DNA of 35,246 nucleotides from Campylobacterales bacterium (GTDB lineage: Bacteria; Campylobacterota; Campylobacteria; Campylobacterales; JAABSR01). Below are positions 1 through 8,417 of the stretch, in pieces (the stretch's first letter is position 1; each line of letters begins with the position of its first letter). The notes beneath the pieces were generated by a model. That model had not been told where the DNA came from and searched no databases. It worked only from the letters and a program-made list of their open reading frames with translations. The translations under genes were made by a program, and so were the position numbers. Location of the stretch: the NCBI GenBank assembly GCA_011390245.1, contig JAABSR010000004.1, forward strand, positions 1 to 35,246, in the 5' to 3' direction.

Positions 1-639
1 ATGCACTATTTTTAGAGATGCTCCTAAGAGATGAGGGAGAGTTTTTTTAGTGCACAAAATGGAAAAGATGGTGTTGATATAGCACTAAAAGAGATTCCAG
101 ACCTTATACTCATGGATGCTATGATGCCTATCATGGATGGATTTGAGGCTACTAGAATCCTAAAAGATGATAGTAGAACTGAAAGAATCCCAATCCTCAT
201 GATAACTGCCTTACAACAAAAAGATGAGAAGATTAGAGCTTTTGGAGTGTGGCGCGACAGATTTTATATCAAAGCCATTTGACAAGACAGAGCTAAAAGC
301 AAGATGTAGTTCACTTGAGAATATCTCCAAACTAAACCAAAAATATATACTTGCAACAAACAATCCCACCACAAATGGATTAGAGAGCTTCAAGAGGCTT
401 TTAGGAATGATAGGATCACCACTTTTTTTCAGCCAATTTACAATTTTGAAACAGAAAAAATATCCAAAATAGCACAGATTCTTATGAAATCGTCAAGATG
501 ATAGTCTCATTTTCCAACAAAAAAAGATAAAAACAATTGCTGAATTTGTCTCTTCAAAAGAGATTTTGATATCACAAAAGAGCTAGGAATCTCTTATGCT
601 CAAGGCTATTACATAAGAGAGCCAAAAGCTACCCTATGA
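1..639 (+). pseudogene. Decayed response regulator with EAL domain (frameshifted, 5' end outside window)
   Basis: Pieces of one protein can be read across changing frames. Frame 3 gives the end of receiver helix 1 (LFLEMLLRDEG), frame 1 the phosphoacceptor strand (LILMDAMMPIMDG), frame 2 the conserved lysine segment (GATDFISKPFD), frame 1 again an EAL-domain start (ITTFFQPIYNFETEKI), and frames 3, 2 and 1 an EAL C-terminus ([33 protein letters not shown]). Shifts fall at T-runs near 42-48 and 240-244, near 370-390, and at 520-560. Roughly the central 150 residues of the EAL domain are missing, including its active site. An intact version would be a cyclic-di-GMP phosphodiesterase output regulator; this copy cannot be functional. 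Its stop codon overlaps the 3' end of rnc on the other strand. Sequencing error cannot be excluded for single-base shifts, but it does not explain the missing core. Confidence 0.78.
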
Positions 640-1300
640 TTTCAAGTGCAATTTTTGCAGCGTTTTGTTGGGCCTGTTTTTTGCTATTTCCTCTAGCTCT
701 TGCATACTCTTTGCCCTCAACTTCTACAGATATAATAAACTCTTTTTTATGATCTGGGCCAAAAGAATCTACTAGCTTATACTCTGGTGTTTGGTTAAAT
801 TTTGCTTGAGTGACCTCTTGGAGCGTAGTTTTGTAGTCTTTAAACAAAACACCTAGATCAATCACTGGATAGACATCCTCAAAGAGCTTATAGACAATCT
901 CTCTAACCTTATCTAAGCCACTCTCTAAGTAGATTGCCCCCATGATAGATTCAAAGGCATTTGAGAGCAAGGAGGGCTTTAGCCTCCCCTTATTATTCTC
1001 TTCTGCATTTGAGATAAATATATATTTCCCCAAATCTAGCTCATTAGCAAGCATCATAAAGCCCTTCTCATTTACAAGAGAAGCTCTAAGTTTTGATAGC
1101 TCTCCCTCATCACTTTTTGGGAAGTTTACAAAGAGATACTCACCTACTATAAGATCCAATACTGCATCACCTAAAAACTCTAACCTCTCATTGTTGTATG
1201 GTTTTTTGTAGCTTTTGTGAGTTAGCGCTTCGATTATTAGATTTTTGTTTTCAAAATCATAACCCAAACGCTTCTCTAGCTCCTCTACATTATCGTTCAC
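629..1300 (-). CDS. rnc: Ribonuclease III
   Basis: This 223-residue protein is RNase III, the double-strand-specific endonuclease that processes rRNA precursors and structured mRNAs. The signature [12 protein letters not shown] sits near residues 38-49 and carries the catalytic acidic cluster. A double-stranded-RNA-binding domain fills about residues 150-223, ending in the typical [13 protein letters not shown] helix. Length is normal for the family. The start is GTG, with AAGGAG eight bases upstream, embedded in the last codons of rnhA, so the two are translated as a pair. It is the last gene of a TPR-rnhA-rnc operon. In Campylobacter I recall aroC lying next to rnc; here that place holds a broken regulator gene. 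The identification is secure. Confidence 0.97.
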   Translation of the reverse strand: MNDNVEELEKRLGYDFENKNLIIEALTHKSYKKPYNNERLEFLGDAVLDLIVGEYLFVNFPKSDEGELSKLRASLVNEKGFMMLANELDLGKYIFISNAEENNKGRLKPSLLSNAFESIMGAIYLESGLDKVREIVYKLFEDVYPVIDLGVLFKDYKTTLQEVTQAKFNQTPEYKLVDSFGPDHKKEFIISVEVEGKEYARARGNSKKQAQQNAAKIALEIIG

Positions 1301-1305
1301 CTATT

Positions 1306-1731
1306 TCACTCCTTTTTGAATTTCAAGGCTTCCTCTTTTGCAATTTTATCGCACCTATTATTTTGCTCATTGTCTGCATGGGCTTTTACCCAGTTTGCAT
1401 TTACTTTATGCTCTTTTGAAATCTCTATATACTCCATCCAAAGATCTGGATTTTTTACATTTTTGAAATTCTTCTTTATCCAGTTTTGAAGCCACTCTTT
1501 TATCCCTTTTACCACATATATACTATCACTATATAGGTCAATCTCACAAGGCTCTTTTAGTGTTTTTAGAGATTCTATGACAGCTTTTAACTCCATACGG
1601 TTATTTGTGCTCTCCCTCTCCCCTCCTTTGACTATCTTTTCACTCTCTTTATAGCTCAAAATCCCGCAATATCCTCCAGCCCCTGGATTGCCCAGAGATG
1701 AGCCATCAGAGTAGAGAGTTATTCTCTTCAC
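1306..1731 (-). CDS. rnhA: Ribonuclease HI
   Basis: This 141-residue RNase HI degrades the RNA strand of RNA-DNA hybrids, such as replication primers and R-loops. All four carboxylates expected of the active site can be placed: D in LYSDGSSLGNPG, E in NNRMELKAV, D in LYSDSIYVV and D in NNRCDKIAKEEA. The histidine of WVKAHADNEQN is also present. Start is GTG with AGAAGGA upstream; an overlapping ATG is out of frame. The first 26 bases overlap the end of the upstream TPR gene, and rnc starts five bases after its stop, so translation along the three-gene operon is probably coupled. Confidence 0.96.
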   Translation of the reverse strand: MKRITLYSDGSSLGNPGAGGYCGILSYKESEKIVKGGERESTNNRMELKAVIESLKTLKEPCEIDLYSDSIYVVKGIKEWLQNWIKKNFKNVKNPDLWMEYIEISKEHKVNANWVKAHADNEQNNRCDKIAKEEALKFKKE

Positions 1732-2752
1732 ATTTTATCCTTCTAAGTGTTGGTAGTGCTTCATTTTTTAGTAGCATGTGGCAATTTGGACATCTATCAA
1801 ATGAGAGAGGGAAGATATTTTTGCATTCATTGCATATAAACTCAAAATCCAAATCTCCATTTTTCACACCACATCTATTGATAGCTTTTAGTGTCTCTAT
1901 CTCAAAAATATTTGAGTGCTCTTTGTAGTCATCTATATAACCTTTGGCAGAGTAAATTTGCATAAAAAACTCACTTCTGTTAATAGTTTTTTTATCAATT
2001 TTCTCTTTTGGAATCTGCCAAAGTATGTCGATTGCTTTGCTAAAGTCCAACTTTGAACTAATGCTCCAAAATAGACTTTGACAATTTTGGGATAAATATA
2101 TGGCCACTGGTCTAAGCAGTGAAATGTCCTCTTCTAGTATGGTACAAAGTTTTTCACATCTCTGAGAATTGGTTAGAAATGGATCATTGATAACTGATTT
2201 ACACTCAAAATATCTTCTCTCAGTTGAGACATCAACACCTAGCTCTTCAAGTGGCTCTATAATCTCAAGAGCTCTTTTAAACTCTTTGAGACTCTCATAA
2301 ACTAGAAGTAAATTTTTTAGAGTCTCTTTATTTCTAGGAAAGTTTTTAAGTACCTCTAAAAATATATCTCTAGATCTATGCAAAAAGCCAGCTTGAAAAT
2401 AACTCTTACCAAGCCTCTCCATGATTTCGCTTTTTTCTTTTGGGTTTTTTAGGTGTTCTAAAATTGAGAGATATATCTTTATAGCCCTCTCAAACTCACC
2501 GCTTCTTTCATATATTGATGCCAAAAAAGCAACTCTATCTACGCAATTTTTCTCAATATTTAGCGCCCAAAAAGCTTCATCATCCAAACCTGAATGCTCA
2601 AATCTTTTTGCAAACTTTTTGATTGAGCTCTCTTTTTTTCTCTTCTCAATACTGTTCCAAAACATTGTAGAGAGTGAGACTATAAAGACTATAAGAAAGA
2701 AGACCATAACACTCAAAAGCGGATCTCTGTAGTCTATAAAAAAACTATCCAT
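1706..2752 (-). CDS. LapB-like membrane-anchored TPR protein with C-terminal zinc ribbon
   Basis: The 348-residue protein has one N-terminal membrane segment (about residues 12-32), a basic juxtamembrane stretch, a run of TPR-like helices across about 55-290 (for example ASIYERSGEFERAIKIYLSI), and a C-terminal four-cysteine ribbon, CNECKNIFPLSFDRCPNC. That order (TM anchor, TPRs, rubredoxin-like zinc module) is the architecture of LapB/YciM, which in enterobacteria steers LpxC turnover and LPS assembly. Whether this protein does the same is inference; sequence similarity beyond architecture was not tested. It heads the operon with rnhA and rnc and diverges from dnaG. The ribosome-binding site is weak (AAGAGA). 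Confidence 0.7.
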   Translation of the reverse strand: MDSFFIDYRDPLLSVMVFFLIVFIVSLSTMFWNSIEKRKKESSIKKFAKRFEHSGLDDEAFWALNIEKNCVDRVAFLASIYERSGEFERAIKIYLSILEHLKNPKEKSEIMERLGKSYFQAGFLHRSRDIFLEVLKNFPRNKETLKNLLLVYESLKEFKRALEIIEPLEELGVDVSTERRYFECKSVINDPFLTNSQRCEKLCTILEEDISLLRPVAIYLSQNCQSLFWSISSKLDFSKAIDILWQIPKEKIDKKTINRSEFFMQIYSAKGYIDDYKEHSNIFEIETLKAINRCGVKNGDLDFEFICNECKNIFPLSFDRCPNCHMLLKNEALPTLRRIKCEENNSLL

Positions 2753-2781
2753 TATGTATTATCTCTTTTTACTCTAGGTTG

Positions 2782-2810
2782 TTGGAGATTATAGCAAAGA
2801 TTGATATAAT
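2782..2810 (+). promoter_or_regulatory. Putative sigma-70 promoter of dnaG, placing the start at the dnaG ATG
   Basis: TTGGAG at 2782-2787 is followed after exactly 17 bases by a perfect TATAAT at 2805-2810. The expected transcription start, about seven bases beyond, is 2817-2818, which is the dnaG ATG itself. The message would therefore have little or no 5' leader. Confidence 0.55.
2788..2793 (-). promoter_or_regulatory. Putative -10 box for the TPR-rnhA-rnc operon
   Basis: On the minus strand the sequence reads TATAAT here, about 35 bases before the TPR gene ATG, a suitable place for transcription of the three-gene operon. No clear -35 is visible, as is usual for this phylum. It overlaps the spacer of the dnaG promoter on the other strand, so the two promoters share the same 30 bases. 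Confidence 0.5.
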
Positions 2811-2817
2811 CCGTTTT

Positions 2818-4476
2818 ATGATAGCAGAAGAATCAATAGAGAAGCTAAAGAGCAGACTAGATATATTTGAGATAGTCTCCTCATATTTGGAGCTTAAAAA
2901 AAACGGTGCAAACTACAAAGCAAGATGTCCTTTTCATGATGAAAAAAGTGCATCTTTTATAGTCTCCCCAGCAAAAAACATATATCACTGTTTTGGTTGT
3001 GGTGCTGGAGGGGATGCTATAAAATTTGTCATGGAGTATGAAAAGCTAGGTTATGTAGAAGCAATAGAGAAGCTTGCAGAGCAGTGCAATTTCACACTTA
3101 ATTTCACAAACTCCAAAGAGAGAGATAAGCTAAAAAATGAGCTTAAATCTTTAGAGAGTTTTAGCTCATTTTTTAGAAAAAAGCTTCAAGAACAAAAAGA
3201 TGCCCTAAAATATCTACAAGATAGAGGCGTGTTTGAGCGATCTATTGAAAAATTTGAGATAGGCTATGCACCAAGCTCAAATGAGATAGTCGCTTTTGCA
3301 AAAAGTAACTTTTTATCCATAGAACACTCTGTAGAGGCTGGTATCTTAGGAGATGATAGAGGACGCCTCTACTCAAGATTTGTAGATAGAATAGTTTTCC
3401 CTATACACTCTCCTTTTGGCAAGATGATAGGTTTTGGAGGCAGAACTATCACAAATCATCCAGCTAAGTATCTAAACTCACCTCAAAGTAGAGTTTTCAA
3501 TAAATCCCAACTTCTATATGGTTATCACTTAGCAAAAGAGCAGATCAATAGAAAAAAAGAGGTTGTAGTTACAGAGGGGTATCTTGATGTGATTATGCTT
3601 CATCAAGCTGGATTTGGAAATGTGGTAGCTACACTTGGTACTGCTCTAACTCTAGATCATGTCAAAATTCTAAAAAGAGGTGAACCAAAAGTCATCCTAG
3701 CTCTTGATGGAGATAGTGCAGGAAGAGAAGCAGCATTTAAGGCCTCTAAGATTCTCATATCACAACAGATAAGAGGTGTGGTAGCCCTATTTGAAAATGG
3801 GAGAGACCCAGCAGATATGGTAAAAGAGAGGAAAGATGAGGAGATAAAACATATATTAAACAATGGAAAGTCTCTTATTGAGTTCTGTATAGATCATATT
3901 GCTTTAAAACATGATCTCAAAAATCCAGAATCAAAAGAGGATAGCTTCAAAGAGTTTTTGCCATTTTTTAAAACGCTTACACCTTTGATGCAAGATGAGT
4001 ACAAAGATTATGCAGCTTCAGTTTTTAAAATATCAAAAAATCTTATAAAAAGTAGCAACACTCAAAAGAGAGCAGAGATAAAAAAAGATGTAAATGAGGA
4101 CTATGCAGAGCTTTCTATACTAAAAACTTTAGTTGAAAACCATAGATTGTTGGACTTTTTTTTGGATTTTGCAGATGTTGAGATATTTCAAAAACATAAA
4201 GATGAGTTTTTGCTTATCAAAGAGGGAAAATACGAAGATCCAAGAATATTAGCTATAGAAGTAAATGAGAAAGCAAGAAGTCTAAATGAGTTAGCCTTAA
4301 AGGAGCAACTTATTATACTTTTAAGAATCTATTATGAAAAGATGATAAAAGAGCTTTCCAAAAAGAAGAGTATCGATTTGAGAAAAAGATCTTTTTTGGT
4401 AAAAGATCTAAGATTAAAAATAGAAAAACTAAAAAAGGGAGAACTAGTAGAGTATGAAAGCTGTAGCACTTTTTAG
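2818..4476 (+). CDS. dnaG: DNA primase
   Basis: DnaG makes the RNA primers used by the replisome. The N-terminal CHC2 zinc finger is seen as CPFHDEK followed by CFGCGAGGDA, near residues 37-65. The TOPRIM domain follows with VVVTEGYLDVIML and the acidic motif LALDGDSAGREAA. A divergent C-terminal helicase-binding region, rich in charged helices, completes 552 residues, a normal length. I start it at the ATG at 2818 (MIAEESIEKLK), which aligns with usual DnaG N-termini. The longer ORF from a TTG at 2779 would begin upstream of the probable -10 box. There is no Shine-Dalgarno before this ATG. Its last 23 bases overlap the next gene. Confidence 0.96.
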   Translation: MIAEESIEKLKSRLDIFEIVSSYLELKKNGANYKARCPFHDEKSASFIVSPAKNIYHCFGCGAGGDAIKFVMEYEKLGYVEAIEKLAEQCNFTLNFTNSKERDKLKNELKSLESFSSFFRKKLQEQKDALKYLQDRGVFERSIEKFEIGYAPSSNEIVAFAKSNFLSIEHSVEAGILGDDRGRLYSRFVDRIVFPIHSPFGKMIGFGGRTITNHPAKYLNSPQSRVFNKSQLLYGYHLAKEQINRKKEVVVTEGYLDVIMLHQAGFGNVVATLGTALTLDHVKILKRGEPKVILALDGDSAGREAAFKASKILISQQIRGVVALFENGRDPADMVKERKDEEIKHILNNGKSLIEFCIDHIALKHDLKNPESKEDSFKEFLPFFKTLTPLMQDEYKDYAASVFKISKNLIKSSNTQKRAEIKKDVNEDYAELSILKTLVENHRLLDFFLDFADVEIFQKHKDEFLLIKEGKYEDPRILAIEVNEKARSLNELALKEQLIILLRIYYEKMIKELSKKKSIDLRKRSFLVKDLRLKIEKLKKGELVEYESCSTF

Positions 4477-5434
4477 TGGCGGTCTTGATTCTATGCTATC
4501 TATTAGGGTGATAAAAGATCAAGGGATTGATGTTGTTGCTCTAAATTTTGATATCGGTTTTGAGAAGAGTGATAAGAGTGAATTTAGAAAAAAAATATGT
4601 GAGAATCTAGGAGTTGAGCTAAGAATACTAGATATTAAAAAGCAATTTTTTGATGAGGTTCTTTTTGATCCACAATATGGATATGGAAAATATTTCAATC
4701 CTTGTATAGATTGCCATGCCAATATGATAAGACATGCAAAATCAGTGATGGAAGAAATTGGTGCAAGCTTTATTATCACTGGAGAGGTTGTAGGACAGAG
4801 ACCAAAATCCCAGAGGGCAGAGGCACTAAAACAGGTAAACAAAATAAGTGAAGCTGATGGATACATACTAAGACCACTTAGTGCAAAACTTCTAGAGCCA
4901 ACTATCCCTGAAAAAGAGGGGTGGGTTGATAGAGAGAAGCTTTATGGAATAAGTGGAAGAGGCAGACAAAAGCAGCTAGAACTAACTAAAAAGTTTGGTA
5001 TAACTGAATTTGCACCTCCAGCTGGGGGATGTATGCTTACAGAGGATAATCAAACACAAAAGATAAGAGATATTTTGGAGCTTGGTTCCTTTGAAGTAGA
5101 GGATATTCCTCTGATTTTTACAGGTAGGTACTTTGTGTTGCCTGATGGTGCAAGATTGGTAGTCTCTAGAAATAAAGATGAAAACGAGATACTAGAAAGC
5201 ATAAGTAGTGATAAGTTCACGCCTTTTGAGCCTCAAGATATTGTAGGTCCCACTTCAGCTATAAGCAAAAATTCATCGCCAAATGATAGAGAGCTTGCTC
5301 TAAAAATTACACTTGCCTATGGAAAAAGCGACAAAGAGAGGAAATATAGTGCCAAAATTGATGGAGAAAATATCACTGCTACGCCTTTAGAATCAGTGGA
5401 GAAGGCTCAAGAGTATTTTCTTGTAAGCCAATAA
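4454..5434 (+). CDS. MnmA-like PP-loop ATPase, probable tRNA thiolation enzyme
   Basis: The 326-residue protein opens with a PP-loop ATP-binding motif (LFSGGLDSML, residues 6-15), which fixes the start codon. Two cysteine sites follow in the order seen in MnmA: NPCIDCHANMIRHA near residue 82 and PPAGGCMLTED near residue 193. MnmA uses such cysteines to activate tRNA uridine as an adenylate and replace oxygen by sulfur. The C-terminal third (about 230-326) is not MnmA-like in any way I can recognise and may be an RNA-binding or accessory domain. The exact tRNA position modified is unknown. It overlaps dnaG by 23 bases and has no promoter of its own that I can see. Databases often label this group a tRNA methyltransferase or thiouridylase by inheritance. 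Confidence 0.75.
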   Translation: MKAVALFSGGLDSMLSIRVIKDQGIDVVALNFDIGFEKSDKSEFRKKICENLGVELRILDIKKQFFDEVLFDPQYGYGKYFNPCIDCHANMIRHAKSVMEEIGASFIITGEVVGQRPKSQRAEALKQVNKISEADGYILRPLSAKLLEPTIPEKEGWVDREKLYGISGRGRQKQLELTKKFGITEFAPPAGGCMLTEDNQTQKIRDILELGSFEVEDIPLIFTGRYFVLPDGARLVVSRNKDENEILESISSDKFTPFEPQDIVGPTSAISKNSSPNDRELALKITLAYGKSDKERKYSAKIDGENITATPLESVEKAQEYFLVSQ

Positions 5435-5490
5435 AGTTAAAAAATTTCTAAAAATTCTCATTATATTATTGTACTTAAAAAATTTTAGGA

Positions 5491-5496
5491 TAAAAT
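5491..5496 (+). promoter_or_regulatory. Putative -10 box upstream of hisC-fliF-fliG-fliH-dxs
   Basis: TAAAAT within an AT-rich stretch of the 115-bp gap lies 54 bases before the hisC ATG. It resembles the -10 boxes used by the housekeeping sigma factor in Campylobacterota. I see no sigma-54 (GG-N10-GC) or sigma-28 signature here, so this flagellar block looks constitutively transcribed. Confidence 0.4.
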
Positions 5497-5549
5497 GTAG
5501 TCAAGGAAACCCCCACTTTTAACCATTTTTGATTAAGGACAACTGCTAA

Positions 5550-6659
5550 ATGAGATTTGTGCCTGCAATAAAAGATATCAAAACCTATGAGGCTGGAAAG
5601 CCTATAGAGCTTGTAGTAAGAGATTATGGAGTAGATCCAAAAGATGTAATAAAACTAGCATCAAATGAGAATCCATACGGCACACCACAACCTGTGGTAG
5701 AAGCCTTAAAGGGAAGTGCGCATAATGCATTTAGATATCCTGATGATTCTATGTTTGAACTAAAAAGCTCTCTTGGGGCGAAATTTGGTGTTGGAGAGAA
5801 AAATATTATTATTGGCTCAGGGAGTGATCAAGTTATAGAGATCGCTATTCGTGCCAAATGCGGTGTTAGCTCAAAAATCTTAACCTCAAAAACAACTTTT
5901 GCAATGTATGAAATATACGCAAAACATGTAGGTGCAGAAGTGGTAAAAACAGCAAGCAGTGAGCACAAAATAGAGGAGTTCAAAGAGGCGATAAAAAAAG
6001 ATAAATTTGATATTATCTTTTTATGTTTGCCAAACAATCCACTAGGAGAGTGCTTGGATAGAGATGATGTCTATAGCTTCTTAGAAGAGGTAGATGAAGA
6101 TACTCTAGTGGTTGTAGATGGAGCCTATCAAGAGTATGCTAAAAGAAAAGATAGCAAAAAGAGCATAGATCCAAAAGATCTCATAGAAAGATTTAAAAAC
6201 ACAATCTACTTAGGAACATTTTCTAAAGCCTATGGATTAGGTGGCATGAGGGTTGGATATGGGATAGGGAGAGAGGAGATTATAGAGGTTTTTTATAAGC
6301 TAAGAGCACCTTTTAATATAACTACTCTCTCACTAGTTGCTGCATCTGTGGCACTAAAATGTGAAGAGTTTGTAGATTTTAGTGTTGCTAGATGCTTTGA
6401 GGAGATGGAGAGATATGAGAAGTTTGCAAATGATCTTGGATTTGAGTTTATAGAGTCTTATACAAATTTCATCACCTACAAATTTGATAATATTGATAGC
6501 TCAGATTTTGCTCAGTGGCTACTTCAAAGAGGTGTGATTGTTAGGAATCTAGCGAGCTATGGAGTAAATGGCATAAGAGTTACTATTGGCAAAAGTGGTG
6601 AAAATGACTCTTTTTTCAAAAAGGCAAAGGAGTATCTTGAATTACAAGATAGTATCTAA
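5550..6659 (+). CDS. hisC: Histidinol-phosphate aminotransferase
   Basis: HisC is a fold-type I PLP aminotransferase that converts imidazole acetol phosphate to histidinol phosphate in histidine synthesis, and it often also serves aromatic amino acids. Visible features are LASNENPYG near residue 38, the LPNNPLGE motif near 155, the aspartate of VVVDGAYQEY near 190, and the PLP-binding lysine in GTFSKAYGLGGMRVG near 228. At 369 residues the length is normal. The start has AAGGAC nine bases upstream. It precedes fliF by only 24 bases, and hisC-fliF-fliG-fliH-dxs is an arrangement I recall from Campylobacter, so it is probably co-transcribed with flagellar genes. Confidence 0.95.
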   Translation: MRFVPAIKDIKTYEAGKPIELVVRDYGVDPKDVIKLASNENPYGTPQPVVEALKGSAHNAFRYPDDSMFELKSSLGAKFGVGEKNIIIGSGSDQVIEIAIRAKCGVSSKILTSKTTFAMYEIYAKHVGAEVVKTASSEHKIEEFKEAIKKDKFDIIFLCLPNNPLGECLDRDDVYSFLEEVDEDTLVVVDGAYQEYAKRKDSKKSIDPKDLIERFKNTIYLGTFSKAYGLGGMRVGYGIGREEIIEVFYKLRAPFNITTLSLVAASVALKCEEFVDFSVARCFEEMERYEKFANDLGFEFIESYTNFITYKFDNIDSSDFAQWLLQRGVIVRNLASYGVNGIRVTIGKSGENDSFFKKAKEYLELQDSI

Positions 6660-6683
6660 GCTAAGAGATAACAAGGGAAGATC

Positions 6684-8411
6684 GTGGATTTAAAAGTACT
6701 CTTCCAACAGATTTTAAATATTGTAAAAAAGCTAAACAAGCAGCAAAAGATAGTCATAGTTGGCACGCTTATTGCCGTTGTTGCATTTATAGCTTTTCTA
6801 GTAGTCTATAACTCAAAAACCACTACAACTGCAGATGGCTACAAAGTCCTTTTTGAAAAGGTTAGCACTCAAGATTCTGCTCTGATTATTCAGCAACTAC
6901 AACAAGATCAGATTCCATACAGAATCTCAAATGAAGAGACTATTTTGGTTCCTGAAGAGAGCGTTTATGAGCAGAGAATAAAACTAGCCTCACTAGGTTT
7001 ACCAAAAAGTAGCACGGTTGGATTTGAGCTTTTTGATCAGCAGGAGTTTGGTGCAACAGACTTTGATCAAAAAATAAAATTCTTAAGAGCACTTGAGGGC
7101 GAACTCTCTAGAACTATTGCATCCCTAAATCCAATAGAGGAAGCAAAGGTTCATCTAGCACTACCAAAAGAGTCTGTATTTGTCACTCAAGCAGCTCCAC
7201 CTACGGCCTCAGTTGTCATAACGCTTTTGCAAAATATGATACTTACTCCAAAACAGATTATGGGAATAAAAAACCTAGTAGCAGCATCTGTCACAAACCT
7301 AAACCCTGAAGATGTAAAAATAGTCAACGAAAATGGAGAGCCACTTGGTGGAGAAGATGACCTAAGTGCCTCAAAAGAGCTAGCAGCAGCTCAGATGAGA
7401 TACAAACATAACTTTGAGAGAACACTAGAAGAGAAGATTATAAAAATACTCTCTCCAGTAGTAGGGGGCGAGAGCAGAGTAGTAGCAAAGGTAACAATGG
7501 AGTTTGACTTCTCTCAAAAAGAGTCGACAAAAGAGGTTTTTGATCCAAACAATGTAGTAAGAAGTGAGCAGACTCTAGAGGAGAAGAGAGAGGGATTTAA
7601 GCCAAAAGAGATAGGTGGGGTTCCAGGGGCAGTTAGCAATATTGGACCCGTGCAAGGACTTGATGAGAACGATATAAGAGATAAATATGAGAAGTCTCAA
7701 ACAACAACCAACTTTGAGGTTAGCAAAACAGTCTCTAGCATAAAAGGTGAATTTGCAGAGGTTAGGAGAATTTCAGCTGCTGTAGTAGTCGATGGGAAGT
7801 ACGAACTAAGTGCAGATGGAGAGATTGAACAACTCCAGTATGTAGCACTAAGTGAAGCACAGCTTACATCCATATCCAACCTAGTCAAACAGGCTATTGG
7901 CTTTAGTGAAGTTAGAGGCGATCAAGTTACTGTTAGCAATTTTGAGTTTGATGCAAAAACTACAACATATAAACCAAAAACTCAAATAGAAAAAGTGATG
8001 GAAACTATAGAGAGATTTATAGGTCCTTTTATGCCGCTTCTAAAGTATGTCTTAGTTGCTATTATTCTATTTATATTCTATAAAAAGATTATTGTTCCAT
8101 TTGCTGAGAGAATGCTTGCAGTTCACACTGATGATGAAGATGATGTAGATTCTCTATTTGATATTGATGATGAAGATGATGACCAACTAAACAGATTTAG
8201 CGAATTGCGTAGAAAAGTAGAAGATCAGCTTGGTATTGGTAGCGGAATAAGCGAAGATGAGATCAAATATGATGTATTGCTAGAGAAAATGAAGGCATTG
8301 GTTGAAGAGAAACCAGAAGAGATAGCAACTCTTTTTGCAACCCTTATAAGAGATGAGCTAGGTATTGATGAACCAGCTCCTGACTTCTCAGCTGCTGCAA
8401 AAAATAGGTAG
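6684..8411 (+). CDS. fliF: Flagellar MS-ring protein FliF
   Basis: FliF forms the inner-membrane MS ring on which the flagellar motor and export gate are built. The 575-residue protein has a first TM segment at about 23-43, periplasmic ring-building domains with the YscJ/FliF-type GLP region (KLASLGLPKSSTVGFELFD), a second TM at about 448-468, then a very acidic cytoplasmic linker (DDEDDVDSLFDIDDEDDD). It ends in a tail containing EEKPEEIATLFATLI, the usual FliG-binding segment. Start is GTG after AAGGGA. fliG follows six bases after the stop. Confidence 0.97.
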   Translation: MDLKVLFQQILNIVKKLNKQQKIVIVGTLIAVVAFIAFLVVYNSKTTTTADGYKVLFEKVSTQDSALIIQQLQQDQIPYRISNEETILVPEESVYEQRIKLASLGLPKSSTVGFELFDQQEFGATDFDQKIKFLRALEGELSRTIASLNPIEEAKVHLALPKESVFVTQAAPPTASVVITLLQNMILTPKQIMGIKNLVAASVTNLNPEDVKIVNENGEPLGGEDDLSASKELAAAQMRYKHNFERTLEEKIIKILSPVVGGESRVVAKVTMEFDFSQKESTKEVFDPNNVVRSEQTLEEKREGFKPKEIGGVPGAVSNIGPVQGLDENDIRDKYEKSQTTTNFEVSKTVSSIKGEFAEVRRISAAVVVDGKYELSADGEIEQLQYVALSEAQLTSISNLVKQAIGFSEVRGDQVTVSNFEFDAKTTTYKPKTQIEKVMETIERFIGPFMPLLKYVLVAIILFIFYKKIIVPFAERMLAVHTDDEDDVDSLFDIDDEDDDQLNRFSELRRKVEDQLGIGSGISEDEIKYDVLLEKMKALVEEKPEEIATLFATLIRDELGIDEPAPDFSAAAKNR

Positions 8412-8417
8412 GTACTT

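Noticed and set aside
2779-2817. Longer DnaG N-terminus from TTG 2779
   Set aside because: It would start before the probable -10 box, and MIAEESIEKLK matches the usual beginning of DnaG.
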